Origin: Bin87 sp965217175
GTDB taxonomy: Bacteria > Chloroflexota > Dehalococcoidia > Lucifugimonadales > UBA3495
Length of the DNA: 64,000 nucleotides
Reading direction: 5' to 3'
Assembly: GCA_965217175.1 (NCBI GenBank)
Contig: OZ244251.1
Span: 3,038,001-3,102,000, forward strand
A program made the position numbers and the translations under genes. Under the pieces are notes generated by a model. It worked only from the letters and a program-made list of their open reading frames with translations, was not told where the DNA came from and ran no database searches. Shown here piece after piece: positions 27,228 through 36,650 of this stretch (position 1 is its first letter; the number at the start of each line of letters is the position of its first letter).

Positions 27228-27524
27228 ATGGTTACAACCACTACTGTTAGCAAGGAAACCGAAAACGTAATTGCCATGCCGTTGGTGAAAGAGACAGAAT
27301 CAGCTGCCATTCCGGTGGATGTTTTGGCGATTCCGGAAACTCCTGAGGAGCTTCTGAAGCAGTGGACTGGCGCCGACAAAATTTCCCGGGTGAGCAAGTT
27401 GGTTTCCGGAGTGGTCGCATTTTTCGCTGCTTTCGGCGGACCGGCGATGACGGACCAACAAAAGGCGCAGCGTGAATTGGCCGAGGGAACAGCGGATCTG
27501 CGCATCATCTGGCGCTCAATGTAA
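27228..27524 (+). CDS. Hypothetical 98-aa protein
   Basis: The first 50 residues look disordered, with Thr, Val and Glu (VSKETENVIAMPLVKETES). A helical part with one hydrophobic segment follows (VSKLVSGVVAFFAAFGGPAM). No family is recognised. It is a true transcription unit: a consensus promoter at 27148, AGGAGG 5 nt before ATG 27228, and a terminator after the stop. The strong signals suggest high expression of an unknown small protein. Confidence 0.65.
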   Translation: MVTTTTVSKETENVIAMPLVKETESAAIPVDVLAIPETPEELLKQWTGADKISRVSKLVSGVVAFFAAFGGPAMTDQQKAQRELAEGTADLRIIWRSM

Positions 27525-27575
27525 TCTCAGAGACGTTTCAGCGCCGCTGACACCCGGCGTTGCCGGAATCAAGAT

Positions 27576-27612
27576 AATCGGGGCCAACTTCCCGTTGGGA
27601 GTGGCCCCGATT
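27576..27612. terminator. Terminator hairpin between convergent genes
   Basis: AATCGGGGCCA (27576-27586) pairs with TGGCCCCGATT (27602-27612) over 11 bp. It lies between the 98-aa gene and the convergent ornithine-cyclodeaminase homologue and may serve both. The T-tail is weak (TTCATTT). Confidence 0.6.
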
Positions 27613-27637
27613 CATTTGCTCCCGGATTTTCGGCGAT

Positions 27638-28597
27638 TTAGAACGGAAGTTGCTGCCCCACTCCGGCTGCCACGGCCTTGCGGTACACCAACTGAGCCGC
27701 TGCGATATCTTCCAACGCAGTACCCATGGATTCGAAGAGCGTAATGGAGCCGGCGTTTGGCCGGCCTGGCTGCCGACCGGACACCACTTCCCGAAGTTCT
27801 CTGACCTGATCCCATCGGAATGCTCCCCGGGCTTCGGGCCACAGCAGGTCGCCACATTCCTGTTTGGCCCCGGCCAGTTCGTCCACGACGATCAGGTCTG
27901 ACCGCGTTACGGTGGTTTCGTCTATTTCGCGCCGTTGCCAATGATTGCTGCCGGCGGCGTTGACGTGCGTTCCTTCCGACAACCATTCACCCATCAGGAC
28001 GGGTTCACGGGAAGGTGTGATGGCGACCACGATGTCGGCCCCTTCAACGCAGAATTGGGCGTCTGATGCCGCGGTGACCGGAATGTTCAGTTGTTCGCTC
28101 ATTCTGGTAGCAAACTGTTCACGCCTTTCGGCGCGTCGACTGAAGACCCGGGCGGAGGTTACGTCGCGCACGCTGCAGATGGCTTCCAATTGCGTACGGG
28201 CCTGAAATCCTGAGCCGATCACCCCAACGGTGGCAGATTCTTTGCGTGCCATCAGGTCGGTGGCCAAACCGGTAGCCGCACCGGTGCGTATCTGACCCAA
28301 ACGCCCCGCTTCCAGGCACGCGAGCAATCCACCGGTTTCGTAGTCGTAGAGCATCACAATGAATTTGCTCCCGCCGGGACCCGCAAAGGACGGGTAGGCT
28401 TTGTAACCGAACACGCCGTGGGCTTGGTCGGCGGCAGCCATGAAATGGAAGAACCCGCCCGGCATACGCATCCGCGAACGTGGCTTGATCTCGGTGAGAC
28501 CGGTATCGCTGTGGGAGAACGCTTCGGAAAGTGCAGAAATACACTCGTCCATGGGCAGCAGTTCTGCCACTTCGCGCTCGGTGAGAAAAAGTGTCAT
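27638..28597 (-). CDS. Ornithine cyclodeaminase/mu-crystallin family protein
   Basis: The 319-residue protein has an N-terminal dimerisation part (MTLFLTEREVAELLPMDECI) with the substrate Arg/Lys region (KPRSRMRMPGGFFHFM). The Rossmann NAD(P) domain includes GVIGSGFQARTQLEAI. The family deaminates ornithine, reduces cyclic imines or ketimines, or dehydrogenates amino acids. I chose ATG 28597 because the family alignment begins there; the ATG 30 bp upstream adds an unrelated leader. Confidence 0.82.
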   Translation of the reverse strand: MTLFLTEREVAELLPMDECISALSEAFSHSDTGLTEIKPRSRMRMPGGFFHFMAAADQAHGVFGYKAYPSFAGPGGSKFIVMLYDYETGGLLACLEAGRLGQIRTGAATGLATDLMARKESATVGVIGSGFQARTQLEAICSVRDVTSARVFSRRAERREQFATRMSEQLNIPVTAASDAQFCVEGADIVVAITPSREPVLMGEWLSEGTHVNAAGSNHWQRREIDETTVTRSDLIVVDELAGAKQECGDLLWPEARGAFRWDQVRELREVVSGRQPGRPNAGSITLFESMGTALEDIAAAQLVYRKAVAAGVGQQLPF

Positions 28598-28798
28598 CGT
28601 GACCTCAAAACTTGTGGGCTTATGCAATGGCCGCCGAGTATAGCACGGCCATCACCTTCACCGGACATAACCGTCCGCAGCGCGTAAGGTGATCCTGCAA
28701 GTGACATATGGCGGTACGGCAGTCTACTGGCGAGCGCCTGGTCAAAACACTACAATCCCGGGTAGCGGCGGAACCGCCGCAGATCGACAGGGTGGTGA

Positions 28799-29785
28799 AT
28801 GCACATGTCTCGCCCCAAAGCGTTGGTAACCCGAATGCTGTTGCCGGAAGCATTGGACATTCTGCGACAGCACGCCGAGATAGAGGTTTGGCCAGGTGAA
28901 TCGCCACCGTCCGTTGACCAGTTGCACCGGATGGTGGCGGACTGCAACGGGATACTCACCACCATAATGGATCGGATCGACGGCGCATTGATGGACGCTG
29001 CGCCTAATCTGAGGGCGATCAGCCAGCTGGCGGTGGGGTTGGACAATGTGGACGTGGCGGAGGCAACGCGCCGCCGGATTCCGGTGGGCAACACTCCGGG
29101 CGTGCTGGCGAAAGCGACGGCTGATCTGGCTTTTGCGTTGCTCCTTGGTGCGGCAAGGCGTACTGCAGAGAGCGAGCGGTGGGTGAGGCAAGGAAGTTGG
29201 GAACTGGCGTTCCATCCCACGCATTGGCTGGGACGGGACGTGCATGAATCCACGCTGGGCATAGTGGGTTTGGGTCAAATAGGGCGGGAAATAGCGCGGC
29301 GCGCCAGGGGATTCGACATGCGGATCATTTATCACTCCCGCACCCGATACGCCGACGTCGAAGCGGAATACGGGGTGAGTTACGTTGATTTTCCTACCCT
29401 GTTGGCCGAAGCCGATTTCGTGGTGATGAGCGTTCCGCTGACACCAGAGACCTACCACCTCATCAGCGTTGAACAACTGGCGATGATGAAACCGTCCGGA
29501 ATCCTGATCAACGTGTCTCGAGGTCCGGTGGTGGATCCGGTCGCGTTGTACAGGGCGCTGGAAGCACGCTCTATCGGCGGCGCGGCGCTGGACGTAACAT
29601 CACCGGAACCGATACCGCCCGATGATCCGCTGCTGACCCTGGATAATCTGGTGATAACCCCTCACATCGGCAGCGCAGCGTTGCCAACCCGATTGAACAC
29701 CATGAAGTTGGCGGCGAGGAACCTGGTGGCGGGTTTGGCGGGCGAACCGATGGAAGCGTGCGCCAATCCGGAAGTGAATGGATAG
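28799..29785 (+). CDS. D-isomer-specific 2-hydroxyacid dehydrogenase
   Basis: The 328-residue protein matches glyoxylate/hydroxypyruvate or phosphoglycerate-type dehydrogenases. The NAD loop is LGIVGLGQIGREIARRA. Catalytic Arg is in NVSRGPVVD, Glu in VTSPEPIPPDDPL, and His in ITPHIGSA. It interconverts a 2-keto acid and D-2-hydroxyacid with NAD(P)H. No pathway partner is adjacent. ATG 28805 is an alternative start. Confidence 0.9.
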   Translation: MHMSRPKALVTRMLLPEALDILRQHAEIEVWPGESPPSVDQLHRMVADCNGILTTIMDRIDGALMDAAPNLRAISQLAVGLDNVDVAEATRRRIPVGNTPGVLAKATADLAFALLLGAARRTAESERWVRQGSWELAFHPTHWLGRDVHESTLGIVGLGQIGREIARRARGFDMRIIYHSRTRYADVEAEYGVSYVDFPTLLAEADFVVMSVPLTPETYHLISVEQLAMMKPSGILINVSRGPVVDPVALYRALEARSIGGAALDVTSPEPIPPDDPLLTLDNLVITPHIGSAALPTRLNTMKLAARNLVAGLAGEPMEACANPEVNG

Positions 29786-29958
29786 TAAGACGCCAGCTGG
29801 GATGACGTCTTAGCGCCCGGCGACGGGCTGACCGGTCGGGCGGCGGATACACCATGCCCGCCGTAACTGACCCGGGTGTACGGTAGGACAGCAGACGGGG
29901 TGTCCACCAACACGACGGGGTTTGCACCCAAGGCAACAGTAACTACAGGGACATCTGA

Positions 29959-29988
29959 CGGACGCACAGAACCACATCTGTGCGTCCG
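29959..29988. terminator. 12-bp perfect hairpin in a 300-bp gap
   Basis: CGGACGCACAGA (29959-29970) pairs with TCTGTGCGTCCG (29977-29988), with loop ACCACA. It lies between the convergent dehydrogenase and subtilase genes, so it probably terminates one or both. A weaker TAAGACG/CGTCTTA pair follows the dehydrogenase stop. Nothing else is seen in 29786-30091. Confidence 0.5.
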
Positions 29989-30091
29989 GACACCGTCAAA
30001 ATCAGCGTGCGCCGTCTCAGCCCGGAGAGTACGACCGTTGTAGCAATTGCATGGGGTTTGTGTGGATATTGTCCACTGTTTTCCGACGAGG

Positions 30092-32203
30092 CTATTCTCG
30101 CCATACCTCGTTCTGCAGGGTAGATCGGCGGACCTGCCAGGCCAGGCCGTAGCGGATCGGGGATGCGGTCGTTTTTGCCTTGACTACGATGGTATAGGGT
30201 TGCCCGACGGCCAGGCCACCCGGCACGTAGATGTGCTCGATGTTGTTTCCGAGGTCATCGCTGCGTGCCAGAACACGGTTGGCTCTGTCGAGGAGTTCGA
30301 CCTGTAGGTCAGCCAGGCTGGATGAGAAATTTCCATCGGCATCGAGCTCGACGTCCCGGTTCCAGGTAAGCGCCAGAGAAAACTCATCGTTGGGTTGGGT
30401 GACAGTGAAGGGATAGAATGAACTTTGACCCTCAGCAATCTCCTGGGAGTCCCAACCTGCGTCGCGGGACTGGACGCTGCCGATGGAAGGTCCGGCGGTA
30501 AGGATATGGAAGGAATCGCGATAATTGAACAAACCGACGCCGTAGTGGGGGTCCAGCGGGGCGGTTTCCGAATTTGTCCATTGCCATTGCTCTGACCTGG
30601 AAGGCAGGGCGTTGCAATAACCCTCGGTTTCGATCGAGGATTCGGGGCAGAGGTGGTTTTTGCCCGCACCGGCCAGGATGATGGCTTTCATGGTCTGCAT
30701 GTAGGTGGCGCCAGCGAGGTGCGGGTCCGAGTATGCCAGGGCCAAAAAACCAGAGGCCGCCGCCGCGAGCGTGGGTGCGGACCAACTACTGGCTTCGGCC
30801 AGATTGCTGGCAGCCACGACGATATCGGGCTTGTTGCGGGGGCCGTTGGAGTTGTCGACGGAGGATTGGGCGGGATAGGTGTAGTTGTAGCTCTTTTTGC
30901 CGACGACGATGGAGTTGTAGTAGTTGCCGCCCAGCGTGGGATTCTCGTGTCCGGCGTAGCTGCCCGGCTGAGTGGAGATCGCCAGGATGTTGAATTGTGA
31001 GAATATCCAGTCACCCAGACGCAGGTTTTGTACCTGTCCGGTTGCGAAATCACCATCCCGATGTACGCCGGTGGGATGAGCGTGGGACATCGTCATAATT
31101 TGCGGTGCTCCCATCTCGCCGAATAACGCGTTCCGAAACTCGTTGACGTTCTCGAGTGCAGGAGGAAAGTCGGAGAGGCGTGCGCCCAACTCCGCGCTGG
31201 TCATGGAATACTTCAGAGAATTTACCTGACACCCCCGGTAGTAAGACTGCCGTGAATCGGAGACCTCGCAATCGTAGAGCATACTGGCTACTGTATCGGC
31301 ATGGTTGCCGCTATCTCCAGCCGGTCCCAGCCTGATCACGTCCGAGCGGGCCGGGTAGTTGTTTTCGGTTTGCAGTATGCTGACCCGGTCGGACCCGACG
31401 AGCACTCGTTCGCCCAGGTTGTGGTACAGGTCGATCGCCGCCGACCCGGCCACGAACGCTTCGAAGCTTTCGTCCCACGTGACGTACCGCGGGTCGGGGT
31501 GGCGTATACCCCAGAAGCTGTTTGGGGCGTTTCGCATGACGGATGCGTACCGATCAACGTCGAACCTAAAGGGCGAATGCACGAACCAGGCCTGACTGAC
31601 AGCCGAACCCACGAGCGTTCGCGTTGTATCGAACGCCCAAACCGTCAGATAGTAGTCGCGGTTATAGTCCAGCGACAGTTGAACGCCGTCCACGCCGTTT
31701 TGCATTCGATATACCGTAAGCGTGCCGATATTGGTCCGACCTACGATGTCGCTGCCGCCCATTGACGTGCCGACAGCTATTTCGTAGTGAGACAGTCCGG
31801 GGATACCTGGCGCGACCAAACGTGCGGTGGGAGCGCTGGTGATGGTCTGGTCGTTGACCAGGTTAAAAGATAGCGTTATGGGACTGGATGGCGGTGGTGG
31901 AGTAGGTTGCGCAACTGCGGTCGGCGTGGGCGTCGGCGTGGGCCGTGGTGTCACGGGCGCTTGAGCCTCCGGTGTGATGGGCGCTTGAGCCTCCGGTGTA
32001 GTCTCCAAAGTCGCCGGGGAAGCGGTTCCTCCCGGGGTGGGCGCTGACAAGGGTATGTAACGGCTGAAATTGGTTGTGGATGTAACTTGGGAAGGCCCCG
32101 GGGAATCCGGCATCTTGGTAGCAATGACGAAACCAGATGCCGGAGGGGTCCCATGCGCCTTCCCAGGGAATGCTATCAGGTTCAACAGATGATTGACACG
32201 CAT
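30092..32203 (-). pseudogene. Subtilase-like secreted lipoprotein, C-terminal part cut off by IS4 insertion
   Basis: Codons from 32032 down to 30092 (646 aa) are the host gene. They hold the rest of a Pro/Thr linker with a short tandem repeat (PEAQAPITPEAQAPVTP), then a large domain. Catalytic-looking His is in SGNHADTVASML and Ser in SSWSAPTLAAAASG, as in S8 peptidases; the Asp is not obvious. A C-terminal beta-rich domain (FSLALTWNRDVELDADG) follows. The first about 57 codons of the present frame (32203-32033) come from the IS and its duplication, so the product has lost its signal peptide. Its true N-terminus is at 33381-33650. Confidence 0.75.
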
Positions 32204-33380
32204 TTACCTCACCTCAGTCAGGCACAATTGGGCGGGCTGGCCCTGTGGGTGTGCGGGGCTATTCTCGCGGGGAGCGCCTGCCAGAATGCCGTCGCGTCGG
32301 CCCTCTCGCCCTGGGGCAACTGGAACAGCTGGCGCCAGTATCTCAGGGAGTGGTTGTACGACGGCAGCGACCGGGCGCGCCCCTGCAAGACCGAACTGGA
32401 CGTAAGTCTCTGCTTCGCGCCGCTGCTCAGATGGGTCCTGGCCTGGTGGCGTTCCGGCCGGCTGGCCCTGGCGGTTGACCCTACGCTGAAAGGGGACGAC
32501 ACCACCGCCATCGTCATCAGCGTGGTCTACCGGGGATGCGCCATTCCCGTGGCCTGGCGCATCATGCGCGCCAACCAGCCCGGGGCCTGGATGGACCCGA
32601 TAGTGGAACTGCTGCGGGAACTGGCCCCAGCGGTCCCCAAGGAAATGACCGTGATCGTGCTGTGCGACCGGGGCCTGACCAGTCCCAAGTTGTGGCAACA
32701 GATCCTGGCTCAGGGCTGGCATCCCTACATGAGGTATCCCAAAAGCATCACCTTCTGCGCCGATGGCGGCCGCCGGCTGCCCGCGCGAGCCTTCGTTTCC
32801 CGTCCAGATACCGCGTGGGTCGGCCACGGAACCGCCTTCGGCACCGCCGCCGCTAAACGCCGTTGCACCCTGCTGGCGGTCTGGTACGCTGAGCAAGAGG
32901 AGCCATGGATCATCCTGACCGACCTTCCGCCGGAAGAGGTCGGGGTGAGTTGGTACGCGCTGCGTTTCTGGATTGAATTGGGCTTCAAGGCACTCAAGAG
33001 CCTGGGCTGGAAATGGGACAAGACCCGCAGAACCGACCCGGCGCGTGTCTCCCGGCATTGGCTCGTGTTGTCGGTGGCGACCCTGCTGACCCTGGCCTAT
33101 GGCACCAGAGTGGAAGACGCCAACGACCGGAGAATTGCTCCGGCCAACCTGCGAACACCGCCCAAGGCCCTGGACCCTACGCACCTTAACCCTCGGCGTC
33201 GGCTGGGACGGACCGTCAGCGTGATCCGCCACGGCATTGACTGGCTGAGGCGGTTGCTGCTCCGAGGCCGGCTCTGGCGCCGCGTCTGGCTGCATCCCGA
33301 GCCCTGGCCGGAACCCAAGCCCAACCTGGAGATCACCTACCATGCCCCTACGTGATAAATCCCATACATACCCTTGTCAG
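32044..33380 (+). mobile_element. IS4-family insertion sequence, 1337 bp, intact
   Basis: Terminal inverted repeats CTGACAAGGGTATGTA (32044-32059) and its complement (33365-33380) match over 16 bp. An 11-bp direct repeat CGGGGTGGGCG flanks it at 32033-32043 and 33381-33391, within the 10-13 bp typical of IS4. The duplication is perfect and the transposase is open, so the insertion is recent. It interrupts the linker of the subtilase lipoprotein. Confidence 0.92.
32153..33355 (+). CDS. IS4-family DDE transposase
   Basis: The 400-residue transposase has DDE-type acidic residues in LALAVDPTLKGDDT and VIVLCDRGLTSP. The IS4 YREK signature is exact in YALRFWIELGFKALK (Y-x2-R-x3-E-x6-K). I chose ATG 32153 because GGAGGGG lies just upstream; the longer frame from 32087 starts close to the terminal repeat. 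It is the only full-length transposase in the window without a frameshift. Confidence 0.9.
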   Translation: MRLPRECYQVQQMIDTHLPHLSQAQLGGLALWVCGAILAGSACQNAVASALSPWGNWNSWRQYLREWLYDGSDRARPCKTELDVSLCFAPLLRWVLAWWRSGRLALAVDPTLKGDDTTAIVISVVYRGCAIPVAWRIMRANQPGAWMDPIVELLRELAPAVPKEMTVIVLCDRGLTSPKLWQQILAQGWHPYMRYPKSITFCADGGRRLPARAFVSRPDTAWVGHGTAFGTAAAKRRCTLLAVWYAEQEEPWIILTDLPPEEVGVSWYALRFWIELGFKALKSLGWKWDKTRRTDPARVSRHWLVLSVATLLTLAYGTRVEDANDRRIAPANLRTPPKALDPTHLNPRRRLGRTVSVIRHGIDWLRRLLLRGRLWRRVWLHPEPWPEPKPNLEITYHAPT

Positions 33381-33650
33381 CGGGGTGGGCGAGGGTGGTA
33401 CAACCGGAGTGGGGACCTCAGTTGGCCGGGCTGCCGGAGGTGGGACAGTCGGGACCGCGGCTTCAGGCTGGCGGGAGACCCGGGAGTCAAAAACCCGCCG
33501 CTCTTCGCCGGGTTGGAATCCCGTGGGTGGGTTCTGGTTGCAGGATATTGCCGCAGCGGCCAAACCTATGGCGAGGCATAGCACTAGCACCATTCTGGAC
33601 CATGGGAAGTTGCGGATTAGAGTGGAGGCAATCGTGGCGAGCTCTTGCAT
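33348..33650 (-). pseudogene. N-terminal part of the split subtilase lipoprotein
   Basis: The first 90 codons (33650-33381) give a lipoprotein signal (VLCLAIGLAAAAISC, Cys about 36) and a Pro/Thr linker (PTVPPPAARPTEVPTP). The frame then runs into the IS end and stops. Removing the 1337-bp IS and one 11-bp target copy joins codon 90 (33383-33381) to the codon at 32032 in register. The intact gene would have encoded about 736 residues, a surface-anchored protease. Confidence 0.75.
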
Positions 33651-33844
33651 AACGTTAGTCTGGATCTCCGAGCTAGACAGAGTAAGGGGAATATAATTCT
33701 ATTACGTTTGGCGTAGTTGGCCAGTTTTATAGCAGGCAGCGTTTGATGCATTTATCCTGGGACATTGAGCCATCATGGCCGAAATCCGGTTTACGCTATG
33801 ACTGATGAAACCTTGGCGGAACTCAATGTACTGTGGGAACTGGC

Positions 33845-33920
33845 GCTAATTGGAGCGGTTTCCAGGTGCTAAAGTCTCAGCAATATTCTTCGGTAAAACA
33901 ACGGGCCGGCAGACCTTATC
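33845..33920. repeat. Solo end-like remnant of the integrase-core element
   Basis: This stretch (GGAGCGGTTTCCAGGTGC, TAAAGTCTCAGCAATATT, CAACGGGCCGGCA) matches, with substitutions, the sequence that follows the second integrase-core element at 46445-46515. It lies in the 370-bp gap between the split lipoprotein and the next gene, where nothing else is seen. Confidence 0.4.
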
Positions 33921-34022
33921 GTCGTTAGTCGCCTGTGTATCCAGCCTCGTCGTGCATGCGGAGAGGCCGTTTTTGGCGGGGGGCCGGATGTCGGAGGCAT
34001 CACACCAACCCCGGGGAATAAG

Positions 34023-35171
34023 ATGCTACGGAGCCTTGCAATAATAAAGGAGAATTCCATCATCAGTAACCCAATTCGCAACTTGCTGTTATCTCTTTTT
34101 GTCCTCTTACTCATAGCAGCTATCGCTTGTGCTCCAGCCACATCATCGCAATCGGGACTTGGAAACAGCTCCGGGCAATCAACACAAAACAGCGATCTTC
34201 CGCCTTCGCCGACCGGGCTTGAATTGATGGTCCGGCCTGGAACTACCGAAGTCACGGCTACCTGGAAACCAGCAGTTGGCGCGACCTCCTACCGGGTTCA
34301 TTGGCGCCCGCTGGGCACGGGCTTTTCCGAAGGCTCCGAACTGAGCGTCGCCGATCCCGTTGCCAAAATAGATGTCCATGATCAAGGGCTGTGGCTGTTC
34401 CGTGTAGAAGCTTGCAACGACGATGCCTGTGGTCGGGGCAGTACAGCTACGACCCCCGTTATCATCAATATATCGGGGCACCAAGCCCTTCGGATATGGT
34501 TTGAGTACGACCAGGAGGTCGAAAGTAGCAACATCATTACTGCTATCCATCTGGATTGGGACCCGTTGCCGGGTTATTACGTTGTGAAGCACCGCCTCTC
34601 CAACCACGATAATTGGGCAACGTCAGGCGTGCTTTCGGAGGTTGGTTACACCATCTCGGCAGATGCCTTTAAACAATTCGACCAGGGTGGCATTCCGATC
34701 ATAGAGGCATTCTTTAATTGCGATGAGAATGGAGAAGGCTGTGCTCTTCTGGGTAGCCAGCCCAACAATACCATCGAGCAAATCGTACATATTCCGGAGC
34801 CGGTTCCGACCACTGCAGCCCGGTCTCCGAACGGGTTAGCCGACGAGGTAGGGGATCCGATTACCAATATGCTTCGACCCAATTCTGACTTTGCCGTCAC
34901 CAATGAAATACGCGACGACGGGATTTCCTATCGCTGCATTTCTCGTGCCGCCGAAAATAGGTGGGAGGAAGCGACGTTCGGTTCTACTCCAGATGCCATC
35001 AAAAGATGCACGGGGAGCCGGATCCTTAACCAGTATGTATTCGACCCGAAGGCCGTATTTCCAGACGGGGCCACCTGTGGCGAACGACCAACGAAGTCGG
35101 ATCCGGAACGTCGCGCATTCGGTGAAACGGCACAAGTTTGCAATGTGCATCCTACGCTTGGCCCTCATTAG
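34023..35171 (+). CDS. Lipoprotein with a fibronectin-III-like domain
   Basis: The 382-residue protein has a lipoprotein signal (LFVLLLIAAIAC, Cys about 38) and a Ser/Gln-rich spacer. An FN3-like domain follows (GTTEVTATWKPAVGATSYRVHWRP...GLWLFRVEACN). A second, looser repeat of the same type spans about 155-260 (ITAIHLDWDPLPGYYVVKHR). The C-terminal part contains four or five Cys. It is probably a surface-exposed binding protein; no enzyme motif is seen. Confidence 0.6.
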   Translation: MLRSLAIIKENSIISNPIRNLLLSLFVLLLIAAIACAPATSSQSGLGNSSGQSTQNSDLPPSPTGLELMVRPGTTEVTATWKPAVGATSYRVHWRPLGTGFSEGSELSVADPVAKIDVHDQGLWLFRVEACNDDACGRGSTATTPVIINISGHQALRIWFEYDQEVESSNIITAIHLDWDPLPGYYVVKHRLSNHDNWATSGVLSEVGYTISADAFKQFDQGGIPIIEAFFNCDENGEGCALLGSQPNNTIEQIVHIPEPVPTTAARSPNGLADEVGDPITNMLRPNSDFAVTNEIRDDGISYRCISRAAENRWEEATFGSTPDAIKRCTGSRILNQYVFDPKAVFPDGATCGERPTKSDPERRAFGETAQVCNVHPTLGPH

Positions 35172-35688
35172 GAACAATGATGGGAACAATGGTGACGGTC
35201 AAGGTAAAGCGCCGAAGGGTCTCCAGCAGGGCGCGCCCACGAACAGGGGCATGTATTAGATTACACGGGCATTCTGACGTGGACCAGCAGCCATGCTTGC
35301 ATCGATCCAGATTCAAACGTATGTACCAACCGGCAGTAGCGAATCACCTACTGGCACAAAAACTGGGAGCTGTAAACTTGGATCACGGCAGTGAGGTGCT
35401 ACGATTGGCGATATCCGGTGGCACAGCCTCTCTCGCTGCGTGATCTCACGGCTAACGAATCACCCGGGGATTCTGGAACGTAGTTAGAGTCATTACCGGT
35501 AATGGCGATTATGAACGATGCTGTTAGGTGGCAGGTCACTTTGACGAAAACCTCAATGAATTCATCTGGCAATATAAAAACACCGGCGATTCGAACACTC
35601 CCGCGAAGGTGCTTGATTGGGGGTATGTTGCCTTGGTAATAGCCCAGTACGGTAACCCTAGGCCGCCCAGAAGACCCAGTGGAAGGCC

Positions 35689-35865
35689 ATGCCGCAAGCC
35701 CAGCTGAAGGGGCTGTCCCGGCGGGCCATCGCCCGGGAACTCGGCATCGCTCGCGATGCCGTGCGCAAATACGTCTACGCTGAGAGCCCGCCCACCCAGA
35801 AGCTCAGCGCCCCGGAGCGAGCCAAACTGCCGGGGCTACGAAAATCCCAACCCGTTGCCAAATAA
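35689..35865 (+). pseudogene. IS21 istA N-terminal remnant
   Basis: The short frame reads LKGLSRRAIARELGIARDAV followed by RKYVYAESPP. This is the N-terminal helix-turn-helix of IS21-type IstA transposases. It ends after 58 codons, and neither the catalytic domain nor IstB is present nearby. It is an old fragment. Confidence 0.6.
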
Positions 35866-36171
35866 TCGACCGGACATTTTCGCTTTCCATTCAATCGGAC
35901 AAAATCGCCGGACAACAACAATTGATGGAATCGTCTGCGCCGCTGTTCGGAGTCCCCATCCTGCCCACTACCGCCTATTGTTGCCCACTAACGCCTACTC
36001 TCGTGATCCGTGGCGGCGAAATGGCGGCATTTCAGGTTTTTGGGCGATGGCTGGATGGTGATCCCCGGTCAAATCTTTATGATTTGAGCGATGTGGCGGA
36101 GAGGGCGTCCGTAGGATATCTAGTGATGTCATGCTTGAAATAGAGGATATCTGGTGCTTATAGGGAATTTC

Positions 36172-36187
36172 TATACCAATTGGTATA
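36172..36187. repeat. 16-bp perfect palindrome
   Basis: TATACCAATTGGTATA is a perfect palindrome in an AT-rich region with no gene on either side. It could be a regulator site whose gene has been lost. Confidence 0.3.
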
Positions 36188-36650
36188 CCTATTTCCTCGG
36201 GATGTCCTGGGACGATCAGCATGCGTCGAAAGTAGATGTCCTCCTCTCGTGGCAAGTGCGTATTATAGGTGAAGCTGATCGCGGAGTACACCGCGCGAAT
36301 CCGATTCCGATGATACCCTTTGTAATCTTGCCATCAGCGACTTGCCAGTGGCGTTCGGTTCGGCGTGCAGCCAGACCAGCACGTTGCTCCAACCCCTTTC
36401 GAAGGCATATTTATGGGTTCACAATGCCCCGGACTTCGCATGCGGGCTGAGTGCGTGGGCCGCATTCTCCCTGACGGCACCGGCGACGCTTTAGCCTTCT
36501 CCTTCCGGATATATCACGTTCCGGTTCGGGAGCACGAGGTGGTGAGTCTGGCCCCGGTCAATCTTGCGAAACAAGTCGCTCAAAATTAGTTTGACGGTAA
36601 AGATGGCGGAGAAGCGCGGCACCAGGTTCGAGGAGCCGATTTCAGGCCGG

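Larger units (their letters stand above)
35172..36650. other. Gene-poor stretch of about 1.5 kb
   Basis: I see no convincing gene here. It contains an istA-like remnant (35689-35865) and a 16-bp palindrome (36172-36187). Base composition is lower in GC than the surroundings in parts, which fits decayed mobile DNA. Confidence 0.55.

Noticed and set aside
31915..32000. Tandem 24-bp repeats as a possible CRISPR or regulatory repeat
   Set aside because: They encode PEAQAP repeats in the subtilase linker; there are only two units and no spacers.
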